The notes: generated by a model from the sequence alone, not told the origin. A stretch of DNA of 22,166 nucleotides from Bacteroidales bacterium UBA2030 (GCA_002332755.1 DDBO01000210.1:1-22166); one strand, 5' to 3'; positions 1-7,812 are shown, numbered from the stretch's first letter. Translations and numbers: made by a program.

Positions 1-205
1 GGGCTATCCGTTGTAATTCTACAATCAGGGGGGGTATTAGCGGGTCGGGGGTGTCGCCTATGAATTTCAGCGTCACATGAAAATTATGCTCATCGGTCCA
101 CTTTACGCTCTCGTGCCCAGTCATCCTCTTAAGATCACTAAACCAGCTAAGAAAATCCGGGGTTGGGTGGTAATGAATAGCGATAAAAATCCTTTTCTGC
201 GGCAT
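1..205 (-). CDS. thpR: RNA 2',3'-cyclic phosphodiesterase (2H family), partial
   Basis: Reading the minus strand from an ATG at 205 gives 68 residues before the window edge, so the 3' part is missing. The N-terminus has the usual hydrophobic first strand (RIFIAI), and residues 43-46 form the first HxTL signature (HVTL), followed by KFIG and preceded by KW. This is the pattern of the 2'-5' RNA ligase/ThpR family. These are cytoplasmic 2H phosphoesterases that open 2',3'-cyclic phosphates on RNA ends; the physiological substrate is usually uncertain. The second HxT motif would lie beyond the window. The gene follows the small acidic protein gene by 5 bp and is probably the distal gene of the same transcript. 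Confidence 0.85.
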   Translation of the reverse strand, partial: MPQKRIFIAIHYHPTPDFLSWFSDLKRMTGHESVKWTDEHNFHVTLKFIGDTPDPLIPPLIVELQRIA

Positions 206-210
206 GAGGT

Positions 211-669
211 TCAGTTTCCGTATTCTTCGGGATTTAGTTTTTTCATGATTTTTATTCTCTCATCCAGCAGCAGATCTTCTTCTTCCTGTGTGAGCCCCCC
301 TTTGGCCAATAATTTGTCAATTTCTACCAGCCGGCGGGTGAGTTTACCCACAGGAACCTCTTTTTCCAGTTCCAGCGGTTCAATAACTGGTCGGACAGGT
401 TCAGGCTCTTCTATGGGCTCTCCAAGCATTTCCGAAAGCTGGGGTATCAGGGTGTTAAGCATTTTCTCGAAGGGCTCCATCATTTCTTTAAACATTTGAA
501 TAGCTCCCGGATCCGATCTTATCTTTTCGAATTGTTCGATAAGAATATCCATCTGAGCGAGCATTCGAGGGTCGATGCCGCTGAGCTGTTCAGCTGTAGC
601 CTGTTGCCTCAGCTTTTTAAAAATGCGTATGAGTCGGTCGAGTTTGTCTTCGAACCTATCGTCGTCCAT
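211..669 (-). CDS. Conserved small acidic protein of unknown function
   Basis: A 152-residue protein I do not recognise. It is highly charged, has no signal peptide or membrane segment, and has no cysteine. Residues 1-70 and 105-150 look strongly helical with heptad-like hydrophobic spacing, and between them is a proline/glutamate-rich linker (about residues 82-105). A cytoplasmic coiled-coil or adaptor-type protein is a guess from composition only. The gene starts two bases after the dipeptidase stop codon and ends five bases before thpR, so it is almost certainly co-transcribed with both. The tight packing and clean ATG start favour a real gene. Confidence 0.75.
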   Translation of the reverse strand: MDDDRFEDKLDRLIRIFKKLRQQATAEQLSGIDPRMLAQMDILIEQFEKIRSDPGAIQMFKEMMEPFEKMLNTLIPQLSEMLGEPIEEPEPVRPVIEPLELEKEVPVGKLTRRLVEIDKLLAKGGLTQEEEDLLLDERIKIMKKLNPEEYGN

Positions 670-671
670 AT

Positions 672-2045
672 TTATTTTCTCATAATTTCAGCAAAGTACG
701 GATAAAAGCGGGCTATGGTCTCAATGCCACGCAGGAAATTGCTTATGGGATAATTCTCATTGGGAGAATGAATGGCATCGCTTTCGAGACCAAAACCCAT
801 GAGAAGCGATTTTATGCCCAATACTTTTTCAAATGTAGAGATAATGGGTATGGATCCTCCACTACGAACAGGAATGGGTTTTCGACCAAACACATCCTGG
901 TAGGCTTTTTCGGCTGCCTTGTAGGCCGGTGAATCGGTAGGGGCCACATAAGGATGACCTCCATGAAGATTGGTTACCTTGACTTTGACCTGGGGAGGAG
1001 CGATTATCTTGAAATAATCCTCAAACATCAAGGCAATTTTCTCATGATCCTGATAAGGAACCAGTCGCATGGAGATTTTGGCATAAGCTTTAGAAGGAAG
1101 AACCGTTTTGGCACCCTCACCGGTATACCCGCCCCAAATTCCACAAACATCGAGCGTAGGCCTGATACCCGTGCGCTCAAGGGTTGTATAGCCTTCTTCT
1201 CCCCAGACCTCAGCAATATCCAATGCTGCCTTATATTCATCCAGATTAAAGGGTGCTTCGTTGAGTGCTTTACGCTCTTCTTCACTCAAAACAAGCACAT
1301 CGTCATAGAAACCGGGGATGGTTATTCTGTTTTTTTCATCATGCAGGCTGGCAATCATCTTCGATAAAATATTGATGGGATTAGCCACTGCTCCGCCAAA
1401 AAGCCCGGAATGCAAATCACGGTTGGGGCCTGTAACCTCCACTTCAAGGTAAGCCAGCCCACGCAAACCTACGGTAATAGAAGGTATATCCGGAGCAATC
1501 ATGCCGGTATCAGATACCAAAATAATGTCGGCTTTCAGCATGTCTTTATGCTCGCGGCAAAATGCTTCCAGATTGGGCGAACCTATCTCTTCCTCTCCTT
1601 CTATCATGAATTTTACATTGCACGGGAGTTGGCCGCTTTTTACCAGAAATTCAAAAGCCTTGGCATGCATAAAGCCCTGTCCTTTATCATCGTCGGCACC
1701 CCGGGCATAGATTTTACCATCTCTTATTTCTGGCTCAAAAGGATTTGATTTCCAAAGCTCTAATGGGTCGACGGGCATTACGTCCATGTGGGCATACACC
1801 AAGATAGTTGGTTTGGCCGGGTCTATTATTTTTTCGCCATAAGTGACAGGATTTCCCGGAGTCTCAAAAATTTCAGCCTTATCGGCACCCGCTGCCAGCA
1901 ATGCATTTTTCCAATATTCAGCCGCGCGGTACATATCGGCCTTATGTTCACTTTGACTACTAATGGAAGGTATTCTTAACAGACCGAAAAGCTCTTCGAG
2001 AAAGCGCTCACTATTTTGCCGGATATACTCTTTCAAGTCTTGCAT
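672..2045 (-). CDS. M20 family metallodipeptidase
   Basis: A 457-residue dizinc peptidase of the M20 family (cytosolic nonspecific dipeptidase/carnosinase-like branch). Counting from the ATG at 2045, HMD (H86, D88) supplies a metal ligand and its neighbouring aspartate, D118 in ARGADDD bridges the metals, and EGEEE (E151/E152) holds the catalytic base and a ligand. HSPNEN near the C-terminus gives the last histidine ligand. The lid domain begins near residue 195 with the conserved RDLHSG. It probably cleaves dipeptides in the cytoplasm during peptide or amino-acid use. The frame can be extended to a TTG at 2087 that overlaps the lpxH stop, but a good promoter -7 element lies inside that extension, so the ATG at 2045 is preferred. 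Confidence 0.9.
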   Translation of the reverse strand: MQDLKEYIRQNSERFLEELFGLLRIPSISSQSEHKADMYRAAEYWKNALLAAGADKAEIFETPGNPVTYGEKIIDPAKPTILVYAHMDVMPVDPLELWKSNPFEPEIRDGKIYARGADDDKGQGFMHAKAFEFLVKSGQLPCNVKFMIEGEEEIGSPNLEAFCREHKDMLKADIILVSDTGMIAPDIPSITVGLRGLAYLEVEVTGPNRDLHSGLFGGAVANPINILSKMIASLHDEKNRITIPGFYDDVLVLSEEERKALNEAPFNLDEYKAALDIAEVWGEEGYTTLERTGIRPTLDVCGIWGGYTGEGAKTVLPSKAYAKISMRLVPYQDHEKIALMFEDYFKIIAPPQVKVKVTNLHGGHPYVAPTDSPAYKAAEKAYQDVFGRKPIPVRSGGSIPIISTFEKVLGIKSLLMGFGLESDAIHSPNENYPISNFLRGIETIARFYPYFAEIMRK

Positions 2046-2072
2046 ATCATCTATATTTAAAAAAGTTTTTTG

Positions 2073-2101
2073 CAAAGATAGGCTCAAAAACCCTTTTTCA
2101 A
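2073..2101 (-). promoter_or_regulatory. Bacteroidota-type promoter for the dipeptidase gene
   Basis: On the minus strand, TTG at 2101-2099 is followed after 18 nt by TATCTTTG at 2080-2073. This matches the -33/-7 consensus of the Bacteroidota housekeeping sigma factor (TTG, about 19-20 nt, TAnnTTTG). The dipeptidase ATG lies 27 nt downstream. The promoter sits in the last bases of lpxH, so the three distal genes can be transcribed independently of the hydrogenase cluster. Confidence 0.65.
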
Positions 2102-2929
2102 GGGATCATATTTTCCCCTGAGTATTTCATTACCGTTGAATTCGAGCCATGAAAAGTGCCAGAGCCAGTCGCCCACGTTGTAGTAGGTGCATGTAGGACT
2201 CAGGCGCAGCTCCACCGGAAGATGCCAGTGTCCAAACACAAAATAATCAATATCAGGGTTTTCATTTAATTTCGATCGGGCATATACTGGGAGGGCTTCA
2301 TTGAAAAGCCACTCAGAATTCTCATACTTACCTTCGGCTTTTTCCTTTTTTTCCCGTTCTACATTGGCATATCTGCTTTGCCCCGACCAAAACAACGCCA
2401 GACGAATACCAAGATCGGGATGAATTTGGCGAAAAAGAAACTGATTCACAGGGTTTTCAAAAACTTTTTTCAGAAATTTATAGCCCCTGTCTCCCGGCCC
2501 CAAACCATCACCATGGGCCAGAAAAAACTTCTTTCCTTTCAAATAAACTATTTCCGGTTGCCGATGCATGACAAAACCCAGTTCCTGCTCGAAATAATTG
2601 AATGCCCATATGTCGTGATTGCCCCGGTAATAATGGACAGGGATGCCCGCTTCGGTTATTCGTGCCAATGCACCCATCAGTAGCGCATAACCCTTGGGAA
2701 TAACCCTTTTGTATTCAAACCAAAAATCAAAAAGATCGCCCATGATGTACAGTGCCTCGAGGCGGGGGGCGATATTTTCGAGCCATTGAACAAAAAGGCG
2801 CTCCCTTTCAAGGCTTTCAGCCCTGGAAGGAACGCCAAAATGATGATCGGAAGTAAAGAATATACTTTTTGTGGAATCACTCATGGCACAAACATAAGCA
2901 AAAACCTTGTCGCTTGCTATGGTGCCCAT
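2084..2929 (-). CDS. lpxH: UDP-2,3-diacylglucosamine diphosphatase
   Basis: A 281-residue calcineurin-like metallophosphoesterase with the full metal-site series: SDHH (D28, H30), GDLFDFW (D65), GNHD (103-106), AHGD (138-141) and a C-terminal FGHWH. The block around GPGDRGYKFLKKVF is typical of the LpxH forms found in Bacteroidota. LpxH removes UMP from UDP-2,3-diacylglucosamine to give lipid X, an early cytoplasmic/inner-membrane step of lipid A synthesis. The gene overlaps the end of the upstream hydrogenase gene by 13 bp. The first 15 residues are not typical of the family, and an internal ATG at 2884 would give a more standard N-terminus. The upstream start is kept because an A-rich leader precedes it, but either is possible. 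Confidence 0.88.
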   Translation of the reverse strand: MGTIASDKVFAYVCAMSDSTKSIFFTSDHHFGVPSRAESLERERLFVQWLENIAPRLEALYIMGDLFDFWFEYKRVIPKGYALLMGALARITEAGIPVHYYRGNHDIWAFNYFEQELGFVMHRQPEIVYLKGKKFFLAHGDGLGPGDRGYKFLKKVFENPVNQFLFRQIHPDLGIRLALFWSGQSRYANVEREKKEKAEGKYENSEWLFNEALPVYARSKLNENPDIDYFVFGHWHLPVELRLSPTCTYYNVGDWLWHFSWLEFNGNEILRGKYDPLKKGF

Positions 2930-4362
2930 TGTTTTTCCGGTAAGGGTACATTTTCTTTGAAGAGCTTTTGCGCTGTTTCAGTGCTGGTGAGTGCTCCTGG
3001 CCCCGCCAGGCAACCACCTTCACAGGCCATAACTTCTACCAATCCCTTAATATTTTTGTTTTTGGGAAGCGTTTTCAGAAGGGCTACATTTTTACGATTG
3101 AGACCATCAACAACGACATGAGGAAATTCGGCTCCCTCAGGCAAATAGGTTTGTACCGAAGCAGCAACCCCGCCACTCATGGCAAACCTTGTTTCAGGCA
3201 ATGGGATTTCGCCGGATGAATCGGGTTCATTTACCACATCAATTCCCCGGGCTATAAGCAGAGCGCCCAGCTCTTCAAAGGTCATGACGTAATCAATCAG
3301 GCCTCCATGCTTTCGTGCCTCTGCTTGTTTGGCCACACAGGGTCCAACGAAAACTATGCCGGCTTCCGGATATTTTTCTCTGGCCTTCATGGCAGAATAA
3401 ACCATTGGAGAAGGGGTATCAGAAACCAGCGGTCTGAGGTTGGGTAAATGCTTCTCGGCAAGGCTCACATAAGCCGGACAGCAAGATGTAGTCATCACCG
3501 GTTGACCATCTGCATTTTTATGAATCCATTCTTCGGCTTCATTGCGGGCAGTTTGCGCGGCACCCTCTGCAACCTGCTCTACTGCACTAAAACCTATCTT
3601 TAAGAGTGCAGACCTCACTTGTGAAAATCCAGCCCTGAATTGCCCGGCAATGGCCGGAGCAACCAAAGCAACCAGTGGCCTTGCCTGATTCTTTATCTCA
3701 TACAAAACATGAATGATTTGTGAACGATACATGATGGCCCCAAAAGGGCAAGCTGTCATACAACGTCCGCAATGAATGCACTTTTCGGGGTCAATGTGTT
3801 CCTTGCCATCAGGGCCACGCTTAATGGCTCCGACAGGGCATGATTCCTCACATGGAATCGGTACATATATTATGGCATGGTAAGGACAAGCCTGCTGACA
3901 TTTCCCACAACCAATACACAAATATTCATCAATATGGGCTTTGCCATCTACCATACGGATGGCCCCTTTGGGACAAGAAACCATACAATGCGAGGCCAAA
4001 CATCCCCGGCAGAGATTGCTAACCGTATAATTACTTTTTACACAGCCATCACACGCTTCATCCACAACGGTTAGTACGCCATAGCCCTTATCAAACCCGC
4101 TGAGAGCCCTCAAGGCGTAATTGTAAAGGCTTTCCAGTTCATCCGTTTCGTCAGCTACATTGTACCCCAATAGAGCCATAATTCTGTAACGCAGAATAGC
4201 TCTGCCTTTGTATGGGCAGCAACGACTTGCCGCCTTTCCTGTACGAGGCATCATCTCTACAGGAATACGGTCAATATTTTCCAAATTGTCTTCGAGCATC
4301 AACCGGCACAGCCGTGTAAGTAAATCGCGCCGGAGTAAGGTTGCATTATTGGTTTGAGCCAT
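2917..4362 (-). CDS. [FeFe] hydrogenase, catalytic type, resembling group B
   Basis: A 481-residue cytoplasmic [FeFe] hydrogenase. The H-cluster domain (about 230-456) has all three signatures: L1 TSCCP (C294 proton-relay cysteine and C295 ligand), L2 GPC (C342) and L3 EVMACEGGC (C447, C451). Both key methionine positions differ in an informative way: L2 has G in place of the usual M, while L3 keeps M445. The N-terminal half carries cysteine sets at 104-130, 149-159 and 195-205, enough for about three accessory [4Fe-4S] clusters, with C171 and C175 extra. It should make or oxidise H2 with a ferredoxin-like partner. Domain layout and motif style suggest the monomeric group B class; phylogeny would be decisive. 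No NADH-binding subunit is encoded beside it. The start overlaps the upstream [2Fe-2S] gene by 17 bp. Confidence 0.88.
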   Translation of the reverse strand: MAQTNNATLLRRDLLTRLCRLMLEDNLENIDRIPVEMMPRTGKAASRCCPYKGRAILRYRIMALLGYNVADETDELESLYNYALRALSGFDKGYGVLTVVDEACDGCVKSNYTVSNLCRGCLASHCMVSCPKGAIRMVDGKAHIDEYLCIGCGKCQQACPYHAIIYVPIPCEESCPVGAIKRGPDGKEHIDPEKCIHCGRCMTACPFGAIMYRSQIIHVLYEIKNQARPLVALVAPAIAGQFRAGFSQVRSALLKIGFSAVEQVAEGAAQTARNEAEEWIHKNADGQPVMTTSCCPAYVSLAEKHLPNLRPLVSDTPSPMVYSAMKAREKYPEAGIVFVGPCVAKQAEARKHGGLIDYVMTFEELGALLIARGIDVVNEPDSSGEIPLPETRFAMSGGVAASVQTYLPEGAEFPHVVVDGLNRKNVALLKTLPKNKNIKGLVEVMACEGGCLAGPGALTSTETAQKLFKENVPLPEKQWAP

Positions 4363-4615
4363 CTTTCATCAAATTGGTAATACATGCTATTATTTTTTGA
4401 GGGTTGGCCTCACAAATCAGGCGATCCTGCACCTTCACAAAAGGAGGTTTGCCATATTTTTCCTGTTGGTGGCAATAGCCAGGACACACCATACCTTTGA
4501 GAGTTACCACCTGTTTGATTTCTTCTGGCAAATGCTCCTGAAGGGTTTCAAACACCTCCCCTCCCATTACAAAACAGAGTGTACCATAGCAGATCTCAAC
4601 CGTTATTTTATTCAT
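4346..4615 (-). CDS. Small thioredoxin-like [2Fe-2S] ferredoxin (NuoE/HydC-like)
   Basis: An 89-residue protein with the four-cysteine pattern of the thioredoxin-fold [2Fe-2S] family: C9-x4-C14 near the N-terminus and C44-x3-C48 in the middle. The family occurs as the C-terminal part of NuoE and as free subunits of bifurcating hydrogenases. It is likely an electron-transfer partner for one of the flanking hydrogenase-type proteins. It starts 8 bp after the phosphatase gene and overlaps the catalytic hydrogenase start by 17 bp, so translation is probably coupled. It resembles the 85-residue protein at the head of the cluster in size and cysteine spacing but differs widely elsewhere, so it is a diverged paralogue rather than a recent duplicate. 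Confidence 0.85.
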   Translation of the reverse strand: MNKITVEICYGTLCFVMGGEVFETLQEHLPEEIKQVVTLKGMVCPGYCHQQEKYGKPPFVKVQDRLICEANPQKIIACITNLMKDGSNQ

Positions 4616-4623
4616 AATTAGAA

Positions 4624-5823
4624 TTATATAAAATCAACATGTACTTCTTTTAAAAATCTTTCTTCGAGCAATCTTTTGATTTTCTGCACCACATTTCGCC
4701 TGATTTCCAATTCCACCGGAAGATTGGGATCTTGATGCGCTTCATTGATGCGTGTTCCGGTGAGAAAGAAAATCTGGTCATTGTTGAGCAAATAAGATAT
4801 TAAGAGGCCGGCCGCATCATTTTTCTTAATCGGATAAGTGACCCCTTTTTCCAGGCGGGAAGCCACCTTGCCAAGGGTGAGAACCCCTTCTGTAATCAGG
4901 TCTATTCCTTCCATCATCGAAAAAGGTGGAACCTCAGCCGAGACTGATTCGAGGTGCACTTCAATCTGCCGCCCCAATTCACGGCCTACGATCTCGGCGG
5001 TTGTTCCCCCGCAAATAATTTTTTGTCCCGGAAACTCAACAATTCGACGTGCCAACCTTTGATCGTCTTCGGGATGGAAGGGTGGGCCCGTACATAACAG
5101 CAGCTTGCGGGGCCTTCGGAAATAAATGACTGCCCCGGAAATGTCATCACGCGCATGAAAAGCGTCGTTGGTATGGGCATGTCCTACGATGCGGGAAGCT
5201 AACTCCTGCGCAGAAATATCAGGTTTTGACTCAAGTATGCCCTTCACCCAGTTTTTTATTTCCGGTATCTCCCAACCAAAGGGATACAATACCGAACCAA
5301 TACCCGATTGGCTTACTCCGTCAGAAACCAAAATAATTCGGTCACCCGGACATGCCTTGTATTCGATATATTTTAATGATCTTTCTACAGCCCTTCTGCC
5401 TTTTTGAAACACCTGCCTTTTTTCTTTCCCCTGAATTACCTCCGACGACCTGATAAACAGCAAGTCGGGATTGTCGAAATTGACGATGCTGGTATTCAGT
5501 TCTGAATCGATATCCACCAAAGTAAAGGTAGAATAGCTGATTTTGCGCACTTTATCTACCGGAAGGGCACTTAGGATATTGCGGGCAGCCTCCTGAGGTT
5601 CGTATCGGTGAAGGGTGAAATGCAAGCCCATGGTGGCCGTGAGGGTAGCAAGCACATTTGCGCGCACTCCGCTTCCCAGCCCGTCGCTTAAAACAGCTAC
5701 AATGCGGTTTTCCTCGGGAATGCGCTTCGACATAAAAACGTCTCCGCACACAACCTCCTTTTCTTTGGCCACCTGCGAAAAGCCTATCTCTATGTAGCAC
5801 TCCCCGTTATGGCTTTCTTTCAT
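4624..5823 (-). CDS. SpoIIE-type PP2C phosphatase with a C-terminal domain of unknown function
   Basis: A 399-residue protein. Residues 1-235 form a PP2C/SpoIIE-like serine/threonine phosphatase with aspartates in the metal-binding positions: D28 (CGDVF), D47 in SDGLGSG, D168 in VSDGVSQSG, and D226/D227 in RDDISGAVI. Residues about 240-399 form a separate domain with ICGGTTAEIVGREL, EGIDLITEGVLTL and FLTGTRIN; I recognise no known family in it. There is no signal peptide or membrane segment. The gene overlaps the end of the PAS/hydrogenase sensor gene by 17 bp, which argues that the phosphatase is the output of that sensor. Its substrate is unknown; related phosphatases often act on STAS-type anti-sigma antagonists, but none is encoded in this window. 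Confidence 0.85.
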   Translation of the reverse strand: MKESHNGECYIEIGFSQVAKEKEVVCGDVFMSKRIPEENRIVAVLSDGLGSGVRANVLATLTATMGLHFTLHRYEPQEAARNILSALPVDKVRKISYSTFTLVDIDSELNTSIVNFDNPDLLFIRSSEVIQGKEKRQVFQKGRRAVERSLKYIEYKACPGDRIILVSDGVSQSGIGSVLYPFGWEIPEIKNWVKGILESKPDISAQELASRIVGHAHTNDAFHARDDISGAVIYFRRPRKLLLCTGPPFHPEDDQRLARRIVEFPGQKIICGGTTAEIVGRELGRQIEVHLESVSAEVPPFSMMEGIDLITEGVLTLGKVASRLEKGVTYPIKKNDAAGLLISYLLNNDQIFFLTGTRINEAHQDPNLPVELEIRRNVVQKIKRLLEERFLKEVHVDFI

Positions 5824-7543
5824 TTTCTTCGCTATGAATCAGTGTGTTTAGCAAAACCTGCGTCTGTACTGCATTTTCTCCAAGGATGGCGGCAACTTTC
5901 TGCACCGTCAACATATTATTGTAAATCACCTTGCGAATCCGCCGATTGACTTCTTCGCCAGCCAAACCTGAATGATTCAGATCCTGCATGATTCCGCATA
6001 CAATGCGATTTTTCTGAATGGTAAAAACAGAGACACTATAATGCCTGCCTTGATGCTCAAAATCGCGGTCAATAACATCGGCACCGGAAGAAAGCACATT
6101 GGTAAAAATGTTGTGAAATTTCAAAAGCTTACGTAAGTCGGCATTTTTAAGTCCGGGCATTGCCTCCCACAAAAGCTGTGCATCGGCGCCGGCCTTCTTT
6201 GCAAAAATCTGATTGCACTCGATGATGTGCAGACGCTGGTCAACCAAGACCACTCCAAAAGGCATTCGCTGGAGTAAAACACTGGCTTTGTCGTTGGCTA
6301 CCTTACGCATATATGAAACACACATCTGGCGTTCGGCCATTCCGGTAAGCATGGCTATGGCAAATTCCCGGCAACTGTTGTATCCGCAACCCCCACAATT
6401 CAGTTCATCGCTTTTACAGGTTTTTCCTATGGTGCGAAGAGCTTCGGCAATATCATTTTCCGAAAAATTACTTTTCTTTACCGACTGCCCTTTCAAAACC
6501 TGCTTCCTCAGCTCCTCGTCAGAAAAAGAGGCTTGCGGAACCCGGGCGGGCTCAGGATGTTGCTCGTAATAGGAAGTGATTTTTATGTTTTTGTGAAGCC
6601 ACCCCTGATGGCTGGTAGTTCCGGGGCCATTGATACACCCCCCTTCGCAGGCCAAAAGTTCCAAAAACAAAACCTGACCAGCAGGTACTTCGGGGATGGT
6701 GGAATCCAATGCCTCCTGAATTTGCTTAAGTCCTGAAATGCTCAAAAATTTAATATTTGTTTTACCCGCTGAATGTCCCTTTAAGGTTTTAATCATCCCT
6801 CCATCCACCGGATAAACCGAACCCCTTCCAGCCCTACAGGGAAAAAGTGCGCCATATTCTTCAGGAAAAAATAGTCCCGGTGTAATACCGCTTTCCTCAA
6901 ACCACTTTCTCACTTCTGCGAAGGTCAAAGCAGCTTCCACTAAGTCGCCGGCCACGTCAACTTCCGATTTTTTTGCCACACAAGGACCCACGAATACGAT
7001 TTTTGCATGCTTCCCATACCAACTTTTAAGCAGATGGGCATGGGCAAGCAAGGGGGATACAACGGGTGCCAAATACCTGACCCACGATGGGGCATATTTT
7101 TGTATGTAGCTGACTGCAGCGGGACATGCAGTGCTTATTAAAAGCCCGCTCTTTTTGGTACTTAAATAATTTGAAGTTAATTGTGATACCCATTCAGCGC
7201 CATGAGCAGTTTCCGACACACCGGCAAATCCCAAACGACGAAAGGCAGCCACCAATTCCTCTGTCGTAAAATCCTCAAATTCACTTACATGCGAAGGGGC
7301 CAGCGAAATATAAACCGGGTCTGAACCGGAAAGCAAACGTTTGACCTTGCCCACATCATCCCTCACCTTCTTGGCCCGGGGAGGACATACTGTAGTACAA
7401 TGCCCGCAAAATATGCAAAGGCTGCTTACTACAGAAGCCCGATCCGATTCAATACGAATAGCTTTTACAGGGCATTCACGAATACATTTATAACAGTCCT
7501 GGCAATTGTTGGTTTCGGTATAAACGGGTTGTTGCATGTCCAT
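5807..7543 (-). CDS. hydS: Sensory [FeFe]-hydrogenase-like protein with PAS domain (HydS-like)
   Basis: A 578-residue cytoplasmic protein. In order: a two-[4Fe-4S] ferredoxin domain (C14/17/20/24 and C43/46/49/53), an H-cluster domain (about 75-330), an extra Fe-S domain with C376, C383, C386, C391 and C408, a PAS domain (about 421-520), and a helical tail. The H-cluster ligands are present: C140 in L1, C188 in L2 GPC, and C299 and C303 in L3. However, L1 reads STACP, so the usual proton-relay cysteine is alanine (A139), and the L3 methionine is leucine (L297). That combination is known from sensory HydS-type enzymes with low turnover. It probably senses H2 or the ferredoxin redox state and signals through the PAS domain to the overlapping phosphatase gene. 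The symbol is provisional. Confidence 0.87.
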   Translation of the reverse strand: MDMQQPVYTETNNCQDCYKCIRECPVKAIRIESDRASVVSSLCIFCGHCTTVCPPRAKKVRDDVGKVKRLLSGSDPVYISLAPSHVSEFEDFTTEELVAAFRRLGFAGVSETAHGAEWVSQLTSNYLSTKKSGLLISTACPAAVSYIQKYAPSWVRYLAPVVSPLLAHAHLLKSWYGKHAKIVFVGPCVAKKSEVDVAGDLVEAALTFAEVRKWFEESGITPGLFFPEEYGALFPCRAGRGSVYPVDGGMIKTLKGHSAGKTNIKFLSISGLKQIQEALDSTIPEVPAGQVLFLELLACEGGCINGPGTTSHQGWLHKNIKITSYYEQHPEPARVPQASFSDEELRKQVLKGQSVKKSNFSENDIAEALRTIGKTCKSDELNCGGCGYNSCREFAIAMLTGMAERQMCVSYMRKVANDKASVLLQRMPFGVVLVDQRLHIIECNQIFAKKAGADAQLLWEAMPGLKNADLRKLLKFHNIFTNVLSSGADVIDRDFEHQGRHYSVSVFTIQKNRIVCGIMQDLNHSGLAGEEVNRRIRKVIYNNMLTVQKVAAILGENAVQTQVLLNTLIHSEENERKP

Positions 7544-7554
7544 AGTCGGTTCCT

Positions 7555-7812
7555 TTATCCGGAAACTTTTTCGTTCAGGGCATTTTTAAGCAGAGTAATC
7601 ACATTGGCAGGTTTTACGTTTTCGTAAACGTGGCCATTGATGATCATAACCGGTCCATGATTGCAAAGGCCAGTGCATAATTGCCCTTTAAAATCAATAT
7701 TAGCCTGAAGTTTGCGCTCCTCGAGCCAGGCCCTTATCAAATCCAGATTTATGCGGTTGCCCCTTGAATAGCAACTACTTCCCATGCACAAAATAATTTT
7801 GTCTTTTTCCAT
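7555..7812 (-). CDS. Small thioredoxin-like [2Fe-2S] ferredoxin, first gene of the hydrogenase cluster
   Basis: An 85-residue protein with C9-x4-C14 and C46-x3-C50, the ligand pattern of thioredoxin-fold [2Fe-2S] proteins (NuoE C-terminal, HydC-like). CMGSSCYSRGN and GLCNHGP flank the cysteines as in that family. It is probably the electron donor or acceptor of the HydS-like sensor, whose gene begins 11 bp downstream. The upstream 120 bp contain the terminator of the alcohol dehydrogenase and no obvious promoter, so how this operon is started is unclear from the sequence. Confidence 0.87.
   Translation of the reverse strand: MEKDKIILCMGSSCYSRGNRINLDLIRAWLEERKLQANIDFKGQLCTGLCNHGPVMIINGHVYENVKPANVITLLKNALNEKVSG

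Noticed and set aside
77..499. Plus-strand open frame of 140 codons
   Set aside because: It lies opposite thpR and the small acidic protein gene, is serine-rich low-complexity, and has no promoter or family signature.
954..1748. Overlapping plus-strand open frames opposite the dipeptidase gene
   Set aside because: They are antisense shadows of a gene with full catalytic motifs; the translated text shows no domain.
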